A stretch of DNA of 64,000 bases from NCBI RefSeq assembly GCF_028128615.1, contig NZ_AMDP01000026.1, positions 1 to 64,000 on the forward strand. The letters run 5' to 3'. Below the pieces are notes generated by a model. That model saw only the letters and a program-made list of their open reading frames with translations. It did no database searches and had not been told where the DNA came from. Below, piece by piece: positions 43,716 to 53,259 of this stretch. The translations under genes and the position numbers were made by a program. The number at the start of each line of letters is the position of its first letter. Position 1 is the stretch's first letter. Source of the DNA: Enterococcus sp. 5H. Its GTDB lineage: Bacteria; Bacillota; Bacilli; Lactobacillales; Enterococcaceae.

Positions 43716-45086
43716 ATGTATAATGATTTAGCTTATTTGAGTGTTCCATTGCCAGAAGATGTAGTTAAGTTGAAAAATTTTGGAGATTTTGCTGGTGCTG
43801 AGAAACTGATTAATTATTTACTATCGACTGAAATGCCGGATGCATTGAGAAAACGTTTAGAAATTGAAAAAGATGTCATTCGGATTGTCGGTATTAATGA
43901 ATATCCATTTGATTTTGCTGAAGCTAATAAAATGATGGGAGAAACATTTAAAGACTACGATGAACAAGAATTGACCGTACTAAAAGAATCAGGGCTGGTC
44001 GATTGGCTTTACGTAGAAGGAAAAACACATTTTCAAAGACGTTTTTTAATGAATTTAATCAAAACACAAGCAGATTACGCTGCACGATTGATCGTCAAAG
44101 AAGATGATGAAGTCGATCGTTTACGAAGACAAGAATTAACCCAGAACGTTCAAATAATGAAGGAAAAAGGTTTTCGCAAAGCAAAGATTCATTTAAAAAC
44201 CAGTATTCAAGTTAAAAAAGAATACGAACGCCCAGGAGAAAAAGTACGTGTTTATTTACCCTTGCCAAAAGCTTGTAAACAAATCTCTGATATTCAGATT
44301 TTAAATACGACACCAGAAGCAACCTTTATTGCACCAGAAACAGAGGCGCAGCGGACAGTTTACTTTGAAACTATTTTAGAAGAGAATCAAGAGTTTTCAG
44401 TTGAATATAGTTATATCAATCAAGTAGATTATACCGAATTAGATCCCAAGCAGGTATCAGAGACGCAACCGGAGTTTGATTTAGGTGAACAATTACCTCA
44501 TATTCATTTCACTCCATATTTGAGAGAATTATTGACTGAAATAATAGCTGAGGAAACTAATCCAGTAAAAAAGGCACGGAAAATTTATGATTTTATCACA
44601 ACAAAAGTCAATTATTCTTTTATGCGGGAATATTTTACAATCAATAATATTTCAGAATACGCAGCTGTCAATTTAAAGGGTGATTGTGGGGTTCAGGCGA
44701 TTCTATTTATTACTTTATGCCGAATGGCTAATATACCGGCAAAATGGCAGTCAGGCTTATATGTATCACAGTACTATACTGGTTGTCATGATTGGGCACA
44801 ATTTTATGTGGAACCCTACGGCTGGATTTTTGCAGATGTATCTTTTGGCGGCGGTGCTTACAGAATGGGTGACTTGGATCGTTGGAATTATTACTTTGGC
44901 AATTTAGATATCTATAGAATGCCGGCTAATAGCGAGATTCAAAAAAATTTCAATCCGCCTAAAGAATATCTTAGAGCTGATCCAATCGATAATCAACGCG
45001 GTGAATTTGAATATAAAAACCAAGGACTTCCTTATGCTTACCTAGATGTAAAACAAGAACTAATAGCGATGGATGAACTTGTGTAA
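43716..45086 (+). CDS. Transglutaminase-like cysteine hydrolase
   Basis: A 456-aa cytosolic protein with no signal peptide. The C-terminal half has the transglutaminase-like core: Cys in GDCGVQAI, His in GCHDWAQFYV and Asp in IFADVSFGG. The N-terminal half (about 1-260) is a helical then beta domain of unknown role. Next to a dipeptide epimerase and a peptide-binding protein it probably cleaves imported peptides, possibly murein peptides (inference). Confidence 0.82.
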   Translation: MYNDLAYLSVPLPEDVVKLKNFGDFAGAEKLINYLLSTEMPDALRKRLEIEKDVIRIVGINEYPFDFAEANKMMGETFKDYDEQELTVLKESGLVDWLYVEGKTHFQRRFLMNLIKTQADYAARLIVKEDDEVDRLRRQELTQNVQIMKEKGFRKAKIHLKTSIQVKKEYERPGEKVRVYLPLPKACKQISDIQILNTTPEATFIAPETEAQRTVYFETILEENQEFSVEYSYINQVDYTELDPKQVSETQPEFDLGEQLPHIHFTPYLRELLTEIIAEETNPVKKARKIYDFITTKVNYSFMREYFTINNISEYAAVNLKGDCGVQAILFITLCRMANIPAKWQSGLYVSQYYTGCHDWAQFYVEPYGWIFADVSFGGGAYRMGDLDRWNYYFGNLDIYRMPANSEIQKNFNPPKEYLRADPIDNQRGEFEYKNQGLPYAYLDVKQELIAMDELV

Positions 45087-45114
45087 TAAAAAAATGAAGG
45101 AAAAGGTGGAACGT

Positions 45115-46782
45115 ATGAAAAAAGGGTTAAGAAGAAGTCTTGTGTTAGTGACAACAATACTATTGCTTTCAGCTTGCGGGGGAAATACGAGTAAAAAAGC
45201 AGATGGTTCACAAAATGGGGATAGAGATAGTAAAAAATCAGCCAGAGTATTAAATTTGATGGAAGCTTCTGAAATAGGTTCGATGGATACGATTTTTACG
45301 CAAGATGAACCAAGTGTTAATGCTCAGTCGAATGTTTTTGAAGGGCTCTATCAATTAGATGGAGATGACAATGTTATACCAGCAGTTGCAAAAGAAATGC
45401 CGGAAATCTCAGAAGATGGCAAGACGTATACAATTAAATTAAGAGAGGATGCTAAATGGTCAAATGGCGATCCAGTAACTGCAAATGATTTTGTTTTTGC
45501 ATGGAAGAAAATGGCTGATCCTAAAAATCAAGCAAATTACTTTTTCTTGATGGACGGAACAATTTTTAACGGAACTGAAATCGTTAATGAAGAAAAATCA
45601 GCTGATGAATTGGGTGTCAAAGCATTAGATGATTATACGCTAGAAATTCAAATGGAAAAACCAGTCACATATTTTACGTCATTATTAGCATTTTCACCTT
45701 TCTTCCCACAAAATGAAAAATTTGTGACTGAAAAGGGCAAAGATTACGGAACTTCAAGTGAAAATATTGTGTCAAACGGACCTTTCCTTATGGAAAATTG
45801 GGATCAATCCTCTATGTCATGGGATTTAGTTCAAAATCCAGACTATTATGATGCCGATAAAGTAAAATCTGAAAAAATTCATTTTGAAGTATTAAAAGAA
45901 ACGAACACTGTTTTCAACTTATACGAATCAGGTGAATTAGATGTTGCCATTTTAACGGGAGACTTCGCTAAACAAAACAAAGAAAATCCCGATTATGAAG
46001 CAATCCAACGCTCAAAAGTTTATTCACTAAGAATGAATCAAAAAAGAAATGACCAACCATCAATATTTGCTAATGAAAATGTTCGAAAAGCAGTAGCATT
46101 TGCATTGGACAAAAAGAGTTTAGTTGAAAATATTTTGGCAGATGGTTCTGAAGATATTTATGGCTATATTCCTAGAAATTTTGTATCTAATCCTGAGACA
46201 GGAGAGGATTTTAGAAAAGAAGCTGGCGAGTTAGTCAAAACTGATGAAAAATTGGCAAATGAATATTTAGAAAAAGCGAAAAAGGAATTAAATGGTGATA
46301 TTACAATTGAATTACTATCTAAAGATGGCGATGGCGATAAAAAAGTTGCTGAATTTATTCAAGGTCAATTAGAAAAAACATTGCCTGGTTTGAAAATTAA
46401 CGTCAAAACAGTGCCTTTAAACAATTCAATTGAATTAATGAAAAAAGGGGACTATGAACTTTCTATCAGCATGTGGGGACCTGATTATCAAGATCCGATG
46501 AGCTTCTTGGAAAATTCTGTTAGCACGAAAAACAAAACAAGCTACCACAGCGAAAAATTTGACCAATTAATTGATGATGCTTCAAATAAATATGCTAATG
46601 AACCAGAAAAACGTTGGGAAACATTAATTGAAGCAGAAAAAGTTTTAGTAGAAGAAGATGCGGCCTTGATTCCTTTATATCAACAAGCACGCGGACAGTT
46701 AGTTCGACCAGGCGTTGAAGGGATTGAGTACCATAATTTTGGGGCAACAAGTACCTATAAATATGCCTATATCAGTGAATAA
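45115..46782 (+). CDS. Oligopeptide-binding lipoprotein (OppA family)
   Basis: A 555-aa extracellular substrate-binding lipoprotein (lipobox LLSACGG) with the SBP family 5 pattern (MPEISEDGKTYTIKLREDAK, then WSNGDPVTANDF). ATG 45115 follows AAAGGTGG. No permease or ATPase genes accompany it, so it must share a translocator encoded elsewhere. Operon position suggests capture of cell-wall peptides, as with MppA in E. coli. Confidence 0.92.
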   Translation: MKKGLRRSLVLVTTILLLSACGGNTSKKADGSQNGDRDSKKSARVLNLMEASEIGSMDTIFTQDEPSVNAQSNVFEGLYQLDGDDNVIPAVAKEMPEISEDGKTYTIKLREDAKWSNGDPVTANDFVFAWKKMADPKNQANYFFLMDGTIFNGTEIVNEEKSADELGVKALDDYTLEIQMEKPVTYFTSLLAFSPFFPQNEKFVTEKGKDYGTSSENIVSNGPFLMENWDQSSMSWDLVQNPDYYDADKVKSEKIHFEVLKETNTVFNLYESGELDVAILTGDFAKQNKENPDYEAIQRSKVYSLRMNQKRNDQPSIFANENVRKAVAFALDKKSLVENILADGSEDIYGYIPRNFVSNPETGEDFRKEAGELVKTDEKLANEYLEKAKKELNGDITIELLSKDGDGDKKVAEFIQGQLEKTLPGLKINVKTVPLNNSIELMKKGDYELSISMWGPDYQDPMSFLENSVSTKNKTSYHSEKFDQLIDDASNKYANEPEKRWETLIEAEKVLVEEDAALIPLYQQARGQLVRPGVEGIEYHNFGATSTYKYAYISE

Positions 46783-46838
46783 AATTTTTTGAGGCAAATA
46801 GTCTATAAAATTTTTTATAATTCTTCTATCAGAAACAC

Positions 46839-46878
46839 TTGACCTCAAACAGATTTGCTTGTATTATACTACTTGGGC
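46839..46878 (+). promoter_or_regulatory. pyrG promoter with GGGC initiation site
   Basis: TTGACC (46839-46844), 17 nt, TATTAT (46862-46867), and GGGC at 46875-46878 at the right distance to be the start. In B. subtilis and other Gram-positives, low CTP makes polymerase add extra G residues at such a GGGC start. The extra Gs then pair with the C-rich terminator arm and prevent termination. Confidence 0.85.
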
Positions 46879-46912
46879 ACCTTTGAGAAGGTCAGAAGTT
46901 TTTAACGAATTC

Positions 46913-46960
46913 CAGCTCCCTATTCATTTTGGATAGGGAGCTTTTGTTTTTTATGGAGAA
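46913..46960 (+). terminator. pyrG leader attenuator
   Basis: AGCTCCCTAT pairs with ATAGGGAGCT, followed by a T-rich run, upstream of pyrG. The pyrimidine arm (CTCCCT) is suited to pair with a poly-G 5' end. Confidence 0.88.
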
Positions 46961-47025
46961 AAAACAAGGTTGGAGCCGTTCACTTCTCTCTACAAATCTA
47001 TTAAGAGAAAGGGTTTTTTTATATT

Positions 47026-48630
47026 ATGACAAAATACATCTTTGTTACAGGCGGCGTGGTTTCTTCGATTGGTAAGGGAATTGTCGCAGCATCTTTAGGA
47101 CGATTATTAAAAAATCGCGGCTTAAAAGTAACGATTCAAAAATTTGATCCATATATCAATGTGGATCCGGGAACAATGAGTCCTTACCAGCATGGAGAAG
47201 TTTTTGTCACAGATGATGGTGCCGAAACAGACTTAGACTTAGGTCACTACGAACGTTTTATTGATATCAACTTAAATAAATATTCAAACGTGACAACTGG
47301 GAAAATTTACTCAGAAGTTTTGAGAAAAGAGCGTAAAGGTGAATATTTAGGTGCGACAGTTCAAGTTATTCCTCATATCACTAATGAGATTAAAGATAAG
47401 ATAATGCGTGCTGCCAGTATGACAGATGCAGATATTATCATTACCGAAGTTGGCGGAACAGTTGGCGATATTGAGTCGTTACCGTTTTTAGAAGCGTTAC
47501 GTCAGATGAAAGCTGAAGTGGGCAGTGATAATGTAATGTACATCCACACAACACTAATTCCATATTTAAAAGCTGCTGGCGAGATGAAAACAAAACCAAC
47601 ACAGCATAGTGTAAAAGAATTACGCAGCTTAGGTATCCAACCAAATATTTTAGTTGTTCGTACAGAATTACCAGTTTCCCAAGGAACCAAAAATAAATTA
47701 GCTCAATTTTGTGATGTTGCGCCAGAAGCCGTGATTGAGTCGCGTGATGTTGAAACACTTTATTCTATTCCATTGGCTTTACAAGCACAAAATATGGATC
47801 AAATTGTTTGTGATCACTTAAAACTTGATGTGCCAGTCGCTGATATGACTGAATGGCGTGCATTAGAAGAAAAAGTTTTAAGCTTGAAAGAAAAAACTAG
47901 AATTGCTTTAGTAGGTAAATATGTAGAGTTACCAGATGCTTATCTTTCAGTTGTTGAAGCATTAAAACATGCAGGATTTGCCTTTGATTCTGATATTGCA
48001 ATTGATTGGATTGATTCACAAGAATTAACAGCAGAAAACGTTGCAGAAACATTGAAAGACGCTGATGGAATTTTAGTTCCTGGCGGTTTTGGTGATCGGG
48101 GAGTAGAAGGTAAAATCGAAGCAATTCGTTTTGCTCGTGAAAATGATGTACCATTTTTAGGAATCTGTTTAGGTATGCAAATGGCCTGTGTAGAATTTGC
48201 CCGTAATGTGGTTAAATTAGAAGATGCTGGTTCAGCTGAAAACAATCCGGAAATTACCAACAATATTATCGACTTAATGGCAGATCAGGAAAATGTTGAA
48301 AACCTTGGAGGAACTTTACGTTTAGGATTATATCCATGTAAATTGAAAAAAGGTAGCGTAACAGCAGAAGCTTATGACGGACAAGAAGTTGTTCAAGAGC
48401 GTCACCGTCATCGTTATGAATTCAATAATAAATACCGTCAACTATTTGAAGATAACGGTTTAGTCTTTTCAGGTGTTTCGCCAGATAATCGTTTGGTTGA
48501 AATTGTTGAGATTCCTGAAAATAAATTCTTTGTTGGTTGTCAATTCCATCCGGAACTAATCTCTAGACCGAATAGACCACAACATTTAATTAAAGCCTTT
48601 GTAGGTGCTGCATTAAACAATCAAAAATAG
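47026..48630 (+). CDS. pyrG: CTP synthase
   Basis: A 534-aa enzyme that aminates UTP to CTP using glutamine. The N-terminal synthase domain starts [16 protein letters not shown]; the C-terminal glutaminase domain has GICLGMQ (nucleophile Cys) and the final CQFHPE. The leader has an attenuator. The gene is followed by a bidirectional terminator. Confidence 0.98.
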   Translation: MTKYIFVTGGVVSSIGKGIVAASLGRLLKNRGLKVTIQKFDPYINVDPGTMSPYQHGEVFVTDDGAETDLDLGHYERFIDINLNKYSNVTTGKIYSEVLRKERKGEYLGATVQVIPHITNEIKDKIMRAASMTDADIIITEVGGTVGDIESLPFLEALRQMKAEVGSDNVMYIHTTLIPYLKAAGEMKTKPTQHSVKELRSLGIQPNILVVRTELPVSQGTKNKLAQFCDVAPEAVIESRDVETLYSIPLALQAQNMDQIVCDHLKLDVPVADMTEWRALEEKVLSLKEKTRIALVGKYVELPDAYLSVVEALKHAGFAFDSDIAIDWIDSQELTAENVAETLKDADGILVPGGFGDRGVEGKIEAIRFARENDVPFLGICLGMQMACVEFARNVVKLEDAGSAENNPEITNNIIDLMADQENVENLGGTLRLGLYPCKLKKGSVTAEAYDGQEVVQERHRHRYEFNNKYRQLFEDNGLVFSGVSPDNRLVEIVEIPENKFFVGCQFHPELISRPNRPQHLIKAFVGAALNNQK

Positions 48631-48635
48631 TATAT

Positions 48636-48674
48636 AAAAAAGTACAAGACCGCTTAAAAGTCTTGTACTTTTTT
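48636..48674. terminator. Bidirectional terminator between pyrG and ponA
   Basis: Perfect stem AAAAAAGTACAAGAC with its complement around a 9-nt loop; T-runs on both strands. Confidence 0.9.
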
Positions 48675-48681
48675 CATATCA

Positions 48682-50985
48682 TCAACCTGAAGGTTTCCTG
48701 ACCGTTGCATTTTGAGCAGCAGGCGTCGAAGGTGGTGTTGACGCTTCACTACTTGGCGTAGAAATTTCGTTTTGATCGGTTGTTGTTGGTGCCTCAGGCT
48801 CTTCTGTAGGAGCAGGAACTTCGCTAGATTGAGTTGGCGGTGTTTCTGATTGGGTTGTAGTCGTACTACTAGATTCCATAGTAGATGAACTTTCCCAAGT
48901 TGGAGCTGTGTAGCTGCTGCTTGAAGGTAGCATATCTTCAAAGGCACCTTTCACATATAATTCTCCACCAGAACGTACAACACTATCAGGCATTGTCCAA
49001 TCATCACCCATCTTACCTTGAGAAAGATAAACCATCATTTCTCGATAAATATCAGAAGCAGTAGCCCAATATTCATATGATATTGGTGTCAAACGGTTTT
49101 TATAACCTGTCCAAACGGAAACTGCATAGTTTGGCGTGTAGCCTACGAATGTACTGTCTGGAGCGATACTAGATGATGCTGAAGCCCCAATCTTGGCTAA
49201 ATCTTCTTCAGTATAATTGGCTGTACCAGTTTTACCAGCTTGAACTAATCCATCTGCTGCAGCATTAAAGGCAGTACCGCCAGAGATAACATCTTTAAGC
49301 ATATCGTTCATCATGTAGGCAGTAGAATCTTTCATAGCACGCTTGCTTTCAGGTTGAATAACGTCCTCAGAACCATCTTGATAGACAATTTTATTTACGT
49401 AAGTCGGCTTATTATAGACACCCATATTGCCGAATGTGGCATAAGCTGCAGCAAGTTTTAAGGAAGAAACACCGTACTTATTACCATCGAATTCACTAGT
49501 ATTACTAGAAATTGAATTAGCAGGGACCATTTCCTTAAATTCAATTCCTAAGTTATTCAGGAATTCAGCAGATTTGTCAGTTCCAACGGCATCAAATGTT
49601 TGAACAGCAGTGGTATTACGTGAATACATTATGGCTTTACGCATAGTTAGCGCACCATAATATTGCAAATCAGCATTGTTTACAGCAATGTTAGTACCTT
49701 TATAGTTTGTTGGCTGATCCATTAAAATTCGGCCGGTTGAGTAATTTAAGTTTTCGATAGCTGGTCCATAATCTGCAATTGGTTTCATCGTGGAACCTAC
49801 ATCACGATCGGTTTCATTTGCTAAATTAGTCCCTAATTGAACATCATCTGGAATATTGCGTCCGCCTATCTGTGCTTTAACTTGCCCTGTTTTAACATCA
49901 ATGACTGTTGAAGCAACTTGTAAATCAGCATCTGGATATTGAACATATTCGTCAGAATTAACAATGTCGTATAAGTGTTTTTGAGCAGCCATATCTAAGT
50001 TGGTGTAAATGTCTAAACCATCTGTATAAATATTTTTACCCATACTTTCAACTTCATTAATAACTTCTTTTAAGTAGTTATCAACAATTCTACGATTATC
50101 ATTCGACTGTTTAAGTGGTTGAAGACCATCATCAATTGGTGTTGCTTTGGCTTCATCGTATTCTTGTTGTGTAATCTTATTGTTTTCTTTCATTGTAAAC
50201 AAAACAACGTCACGGCGCTCTTTAGCAAGCTCAGGTTTTGTATAAGGATCATAATCATTTGGTGCTTGAGGCATACCAGCTAATAAAGCCGTTTGTGGCA
50301 GATTAAGCTCAGACAAGGGTTTGCCATAATAATTCTGTGCCGCTGTTTCCATACCATAGAAACCATTAGCCATGTACACTTTGTTAATGTAGTAGGTTAA
50401 GATTTCTTCTTTTGATTTTTCTTTTTCTAGCTGGATAGCTAACCAGGCTTCTTGAGCTTTTCGTTTAAGATTTTGATCTTGTTCAGAGGTGGAGAAGTAA
50501 GAAAGTTTAATTAACTGCTGCGTTAAGGTACTTCCCCCTTGTAGACCACCTGTTTTGAAGTTAGAGAAAGCTGATCCGATAATTCGGATTGGATCAACCC
50601 CGCTGTGTTTGTAAAAACGTTTATCTTCAACAGAAACAACAGCATCTTTTAATAACTGAGGAACTTCTGTCGGTTTGATCATTTCACGTTTCTCAGAACC
50701 TAATTCTTCAAAAACTTCATTATTGGCATCATAAATTTTTGATGAAACAGTGGCACTTAATTTTTCGTCATCTAGCTTGGGGGCATCTTTTGCATAAGAC
50801 CAAAAAAGACCGAACCCAGCAAGTAATCCTAAAATCCCTAGTACAACTAGCGCTAAAAAGATTTTCAATAGAATTCGTTTTTTCTTTGGTTTTTTGCCAC
50901 CGCTAGAAGGTGTGTTTTCCGTAGTTGTTGAAGTAGAGGTGTGACCGTGTCTGGCCGCACGAGATCCTATTTCATCAGTTGTCAT
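48682..50985 (-). CDS. ponA: Class A penicillin-binding protein PBP1A
   Basis: A 767-aa bifunctional murein synthase: cytosolic N-terminus, one TM (about 37-62), glycosyltransferase domain (VEDKRFYKHSGVD and GGSTLTQQLIK) and transpeptidase domain with S-x-x-K (STMK), S-x-N (SRN) and KTGT (AGKTGTANY). The tail from about 690 is rich in Ser, Thr, Pro and Glu, a low-complexity extracellular extension. Its start overlaps the end of recU by 11 nt, as in other Firmicutes. Confidence 0.97.
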   Translation of the reverse strand: MTTDEIGSRAARHGHTSTSTTTENTPSSGGKKPKKKRILLKIFLALVVLGILGLLAGFGLFWSYAKDAPKLDDEKLSATVSSKIYDANNEVFEELGSEKREMIKPTEVPQLLKDAVVSVEDKRFYKHSGVDPIRIIGSAFSNFKTGGLQGGSTLTQQLIKLSYFSTSEQDQNLKRKAQEAWLAIQLEKEKSKEEILTYYINKVYMANGFYGMETAAQNYYGKPLSELNLPQTALLAGMPQAPNDYDPYTKPELAKERRDVVLFTMKENNKITQQEYDEAKATPIDDGLQPLKQSNDNRRIVDNYLKEVINEVESMGKNIYTDGLDIYTNLDMAAQKHLYDIVNSDEYVQYPDADLQVASTVIDVKTGQVKAQIGGRNIPDDVQLGTNLANETDRDVGSTMKPIADYGPAIENLNYSTGRILMDQPTNYKGTNIAVNNADLQYYGALTMRKAIMYSRNTTAVQTFDAVGTDKSAEFLNNLGIEFKEMVPANSISSNTSEFDGNKYGVSSLKLAAAYATFGNMGVYNKPTYVNKIVYQDGSEDVIQPESKRAMKDSTAYMMNDMLKDVISGGTAFNAAADGLVQAGKTGTANYTEEDLAKIGASASSSIAPDSTFVGYTPNYAVSVWTGYKNRLTPISYEYWATASDIYREMMVYLSQGKMGDDWTMPDSVVRSGGELYVKGAFEDMLPSSSSYTAPTWESSSTMESSSTTTTQSETPPTQSSEVPAPTEEPEAPTTTDQNEISTPSSEASTPPSTPAAQNATVRKPSG

Positions 50986-51616
50986 TAATCACAACTCCTT
51001 TGTTTGATTGAATATGTTGGTCGACTGCGCCTAAATAAGGTACTCTAGGTGCGATACCTATTGGGATTTCGATTCCGTTTGTTTCGATAGTCAACAGGGA
51101 TAACGATTTTTTGCCTGTACTTTTTTGTTCGGACCAATATGTAACTAATTTTTCTCCACTTAAAAAGAAGCATCTGTTCAATGAAGAAAACCACAAGAGA
51201 ACAAAGCAAATTCCTTTTTGAGCTAAACATTGTTTAAAATGTTCAATCTGGTGTTCGTGAAAATTTTTGAAAGGAAAAGAGGTTTTATTTTGTGTTTCTT
51301 TTGCTTCAAAATCCAGATAAAATCCGTTGTAGACACCGTTATAATCAGTAGTTGAAGCTTGTCTGAAATAGGCTTCTTTGATTACTGCCGCGCTACGTTT
51401 GGGATAATCAACTTTTACAATTTGAACAGGAGTCGGTTTTTTGTGAACAACAGCTTTACTGTGTAGTAAGTAATAGGCATTACTCTTGTTGATTTCTTCT
51501 TCAAAATCCATTCCTCGTTTACCAAATTGAATTGATTTGTGTTTTTTTACTTGTTTTTTTTGTTTAGGTGTTTCATGATTACTATAGGGAGTTCCATTAG
51601 GATAATGAAAAGCCAT
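50975..51616 (-). CDS. recU: Holliday junction resolvase RecU
   Basis: A 213-aa homologous-recombination nuclease. The active-site block KRGMDFEEEINKSN and the catalytic YNGVYNGFYLDFEAKET are visible. It is coupled to ponA, an arrangement conserved across Firmicutes. Confidence 0.96.
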   Translation of the reverse strand: MAFHYPNGTPYSNHETPKQKKQVKKHKSIQFGKRGMDFEEEINKSNAYYLLHSKAVVHKKPTPVQIVKVDYPKRSAAVIKEAYFRQASTTDYNGVYNGFYLDFEAKETQNKTSFPFKNFHEHQIEHFKQCLAQKGICFVLLWFSSLNRCFFLSGEKLVTYWSEQKSTGKKSLSLLTIETNGIEIPIGIAPRVPYLGAVDQHIQSNKGVVINDN

Positions 51617-51677
51617 TTATATCACACTCCTAGGCAACATTATAACAAAAAATCTTTGTGAAAGAAAAGGAATGTCT

Positions 51678-52220
51678 ATGGAAAACGTAAAAACACTTTA
51701 TGTGACTGGTTATAAAAGCTTTGAAATCGGGGTTTTTCAAGACAATGACCCTAAAATAACAGTTATTAAAAAAGTATTAAAAAGGGAAATAAGTGACTAT
51801 TTGAACGCTGGTTTAGAGTGGGTTTTGGTGTCTGGTAACCTAGGGACAGAAATTTGGGCAGCAGAAGTGGTTGCTGAATTGAAAAATGATTATCCTGATT
51901 TAAAATTGGGGATTATTTATCCTTTTAAAGAATTTGGCAGTAACTGGAATGAGAAAAACCAAGGAAACTTAACAAAAATTGAAGGTTTAGCTGACTATGT
52001 TGATTCAGTGAGCCATCAGCCATATCAATCACCAGCACAATTAAAGATGCATACAAAGTTTTTATTAGAGCATTCAGGCGCTTCATTACTTGTTTATGAT
52101 AAGGAATATCCTGGGAAAACGGAGTATTTCTTAAAAGATGCTGAACTTTTTTCTGAGAAATATCCGTATGAAATCCGCTTAATAACCATGGATGATTTAC
52201 AAAACTCGATGCAAGAGTGA
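51678..52220 (+). CDS. ypsA: YpsA-family protein (DUF1273)
   Basis: A 180-aa Rossmann-like protein of the YpsA group, related to DprA/LOG nucleotide-binding folds, linked to cell division in Bacillus. It begins VKTLYVTGYKSFEIGVF. ATG 51678 fits the AAAAGG site better than ATG 51672. It is next to gpsB, as in other Firmicutes. Confidence 0.9.
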   Translation: MENVKTLYVTGYKSFEIGVFQDNDPKITVIKKVLKREISDYLNAGLEWVLVSGNLGTEIWAAEVVAELKNDYPDLKLGIIYPFKEFGSNWNEKNQGNLTKIEGLADYVDSVSHQPYQSPAQLKMHTKFLLEHSGASLLVYDKEYPGKTEYFLKDAELFSEKYPYEIRLITMDDLQNSMQE

Positions 52221-52313
52221 GAATCTAATTGATTTTTCCTCGGTTTTCCGATACAATAATGCTGTTGAACTATGAACTTTTATCCTAATCAAAGAAAATA
52301 ATGAGGTGTAAAT

Positions 52314-52742
52314 ATGGCAAATTTAGTATACAGTCCAAAAGATATCCTGCAAAAAGAATTTAAAACAAAAATGCGCGGTTATGATCCAGTTGAAGTCGAT
52401 GAGTTTTTGGATAATGTCATCAAAGATTATGAAGCATATAACAAAGAAATTTTAAAATTACAAGAAGAAAACAATCGTTTGTCAGCTAAATTAGATCAAG
52501 CATCTAAAGTTCAGCAAGCTATGCCTCGTGGTACTCAGGAAATGCCTAAGAGTGCAGCAGTAACAAACTTTGACATCTTAAAACGTCTGTCTAACTTAGA
52601 ACGTGAAGTTTTCGGTAAAAAATTAGACGATACTCCTGCTTCAAACCCAATTTCTGGAATGAGTCATTCTAACTCATATGAAAGCAGCTTCCACAATCCT
52701 TATGAGCGTGAAGTAGATAATTCTGAAACACGTCAATTTTAA
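52314..52742 (+). CDS. gpsB: Cell division protein GpsB
   Basis: A 142-aa DivIVA-like protein that moves PBPs between septum and side wall. The N-terminal lipid-binding domain (SPKDILQKEFKTKMRGYDPV, then EVDEFLDNVIKDYE) is followed by a coiled coil and a short C-terminal trimerisation region. TGAGGTG lies before the ATG. Confidence 0.95.
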   Translation: MANLVYSPKDILQKEFKTKMRGYDPVEVDEFLDNVIKDYEAYNKEILKLQEENNRLSAKLDQASKVQQAMPRGTQEMPKSAAVTNFDILKRLSNLEREVFGKKLDDTPASNPISGMSHSNSYESSFHNPYEREVDNSETRQF

Positions 52743-52754
52743 TATTTAAATTTT

Positions 52755-53142
52755 GTTTGTAATTTTCGGGTGATCGCGGTTTGATTTTTTCAAGCTGAGG
52801 AAAGTCCATGCTCGCACAGGCTGAGATGTCTGTAGTGTTCGTGCTTAGCGAAATCATAAGCTAAGGTACTTGTAAAAGTAACGGCAGGAAAAATGACTAA
52901 GGTTTCGGCTATGTCAAAGTAACCTTGAAAGTGCCACAGTGACGAAGCAATTCTGGAAACGGAATTGGTGGAACGCGGTAAACCCCTCGAGCGAGCAACC
53001 CAAACTATGGTAGGGGCACTCTTCTAAAGGAAATGAACGAGTAGAAGAGGCAGATTAATTTCTGCAGATAGATGATGACCGTTGAATGTTTTTCCCTGAG
53101 AGGCATTCAATACAGAACATGGCTTATAGAAAATTACAAGTA
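52755..53142 (+). ncRNA. rnpB: RNase P RNA, Bacillus type
   Basis: Ribozyme maturing tRNA 5' ends. Conserved segments are in order: GAGGAAAGTCCATGCTCGC, AGTGCCACAGTGACGAAG, GGAACGCGGTAAACCCCTCG, AGATAGATGATGACC and the closing ACAGAACATGGCTTATAGA. The ends TTGTAATTTT and AAAATTACAA pair to form P1. The promoter must lie inside or at the end of gpsB. Confidence 0.95.
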
Positions 53143-53150
53143 TCAGGATG

Positions 53151-53181
53151 ACCTTCCAACTTTGTTGTGAAGGCTTTTTTT
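53151..53181 (+). terminator. rnpB terminator
   Basis: CCTTC / GAAGG with inner AAC/GTT pairing, then TTTTTTT. Confidence 0.85.
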
Positions 53182-53259
53182 AAAGTAAGAGATAAAGATT
53201 TTTAATGTAGATAGTAGAATTATCAGTTCTTAACGATAATAAGAACAAGAGGAGATATA

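Noticed and set aside
47441-48263. Several minus-strand frames inside pyrG
   Set aside because: They are antisense shadows of a highly conserved gene, with no ribosome sites of note.
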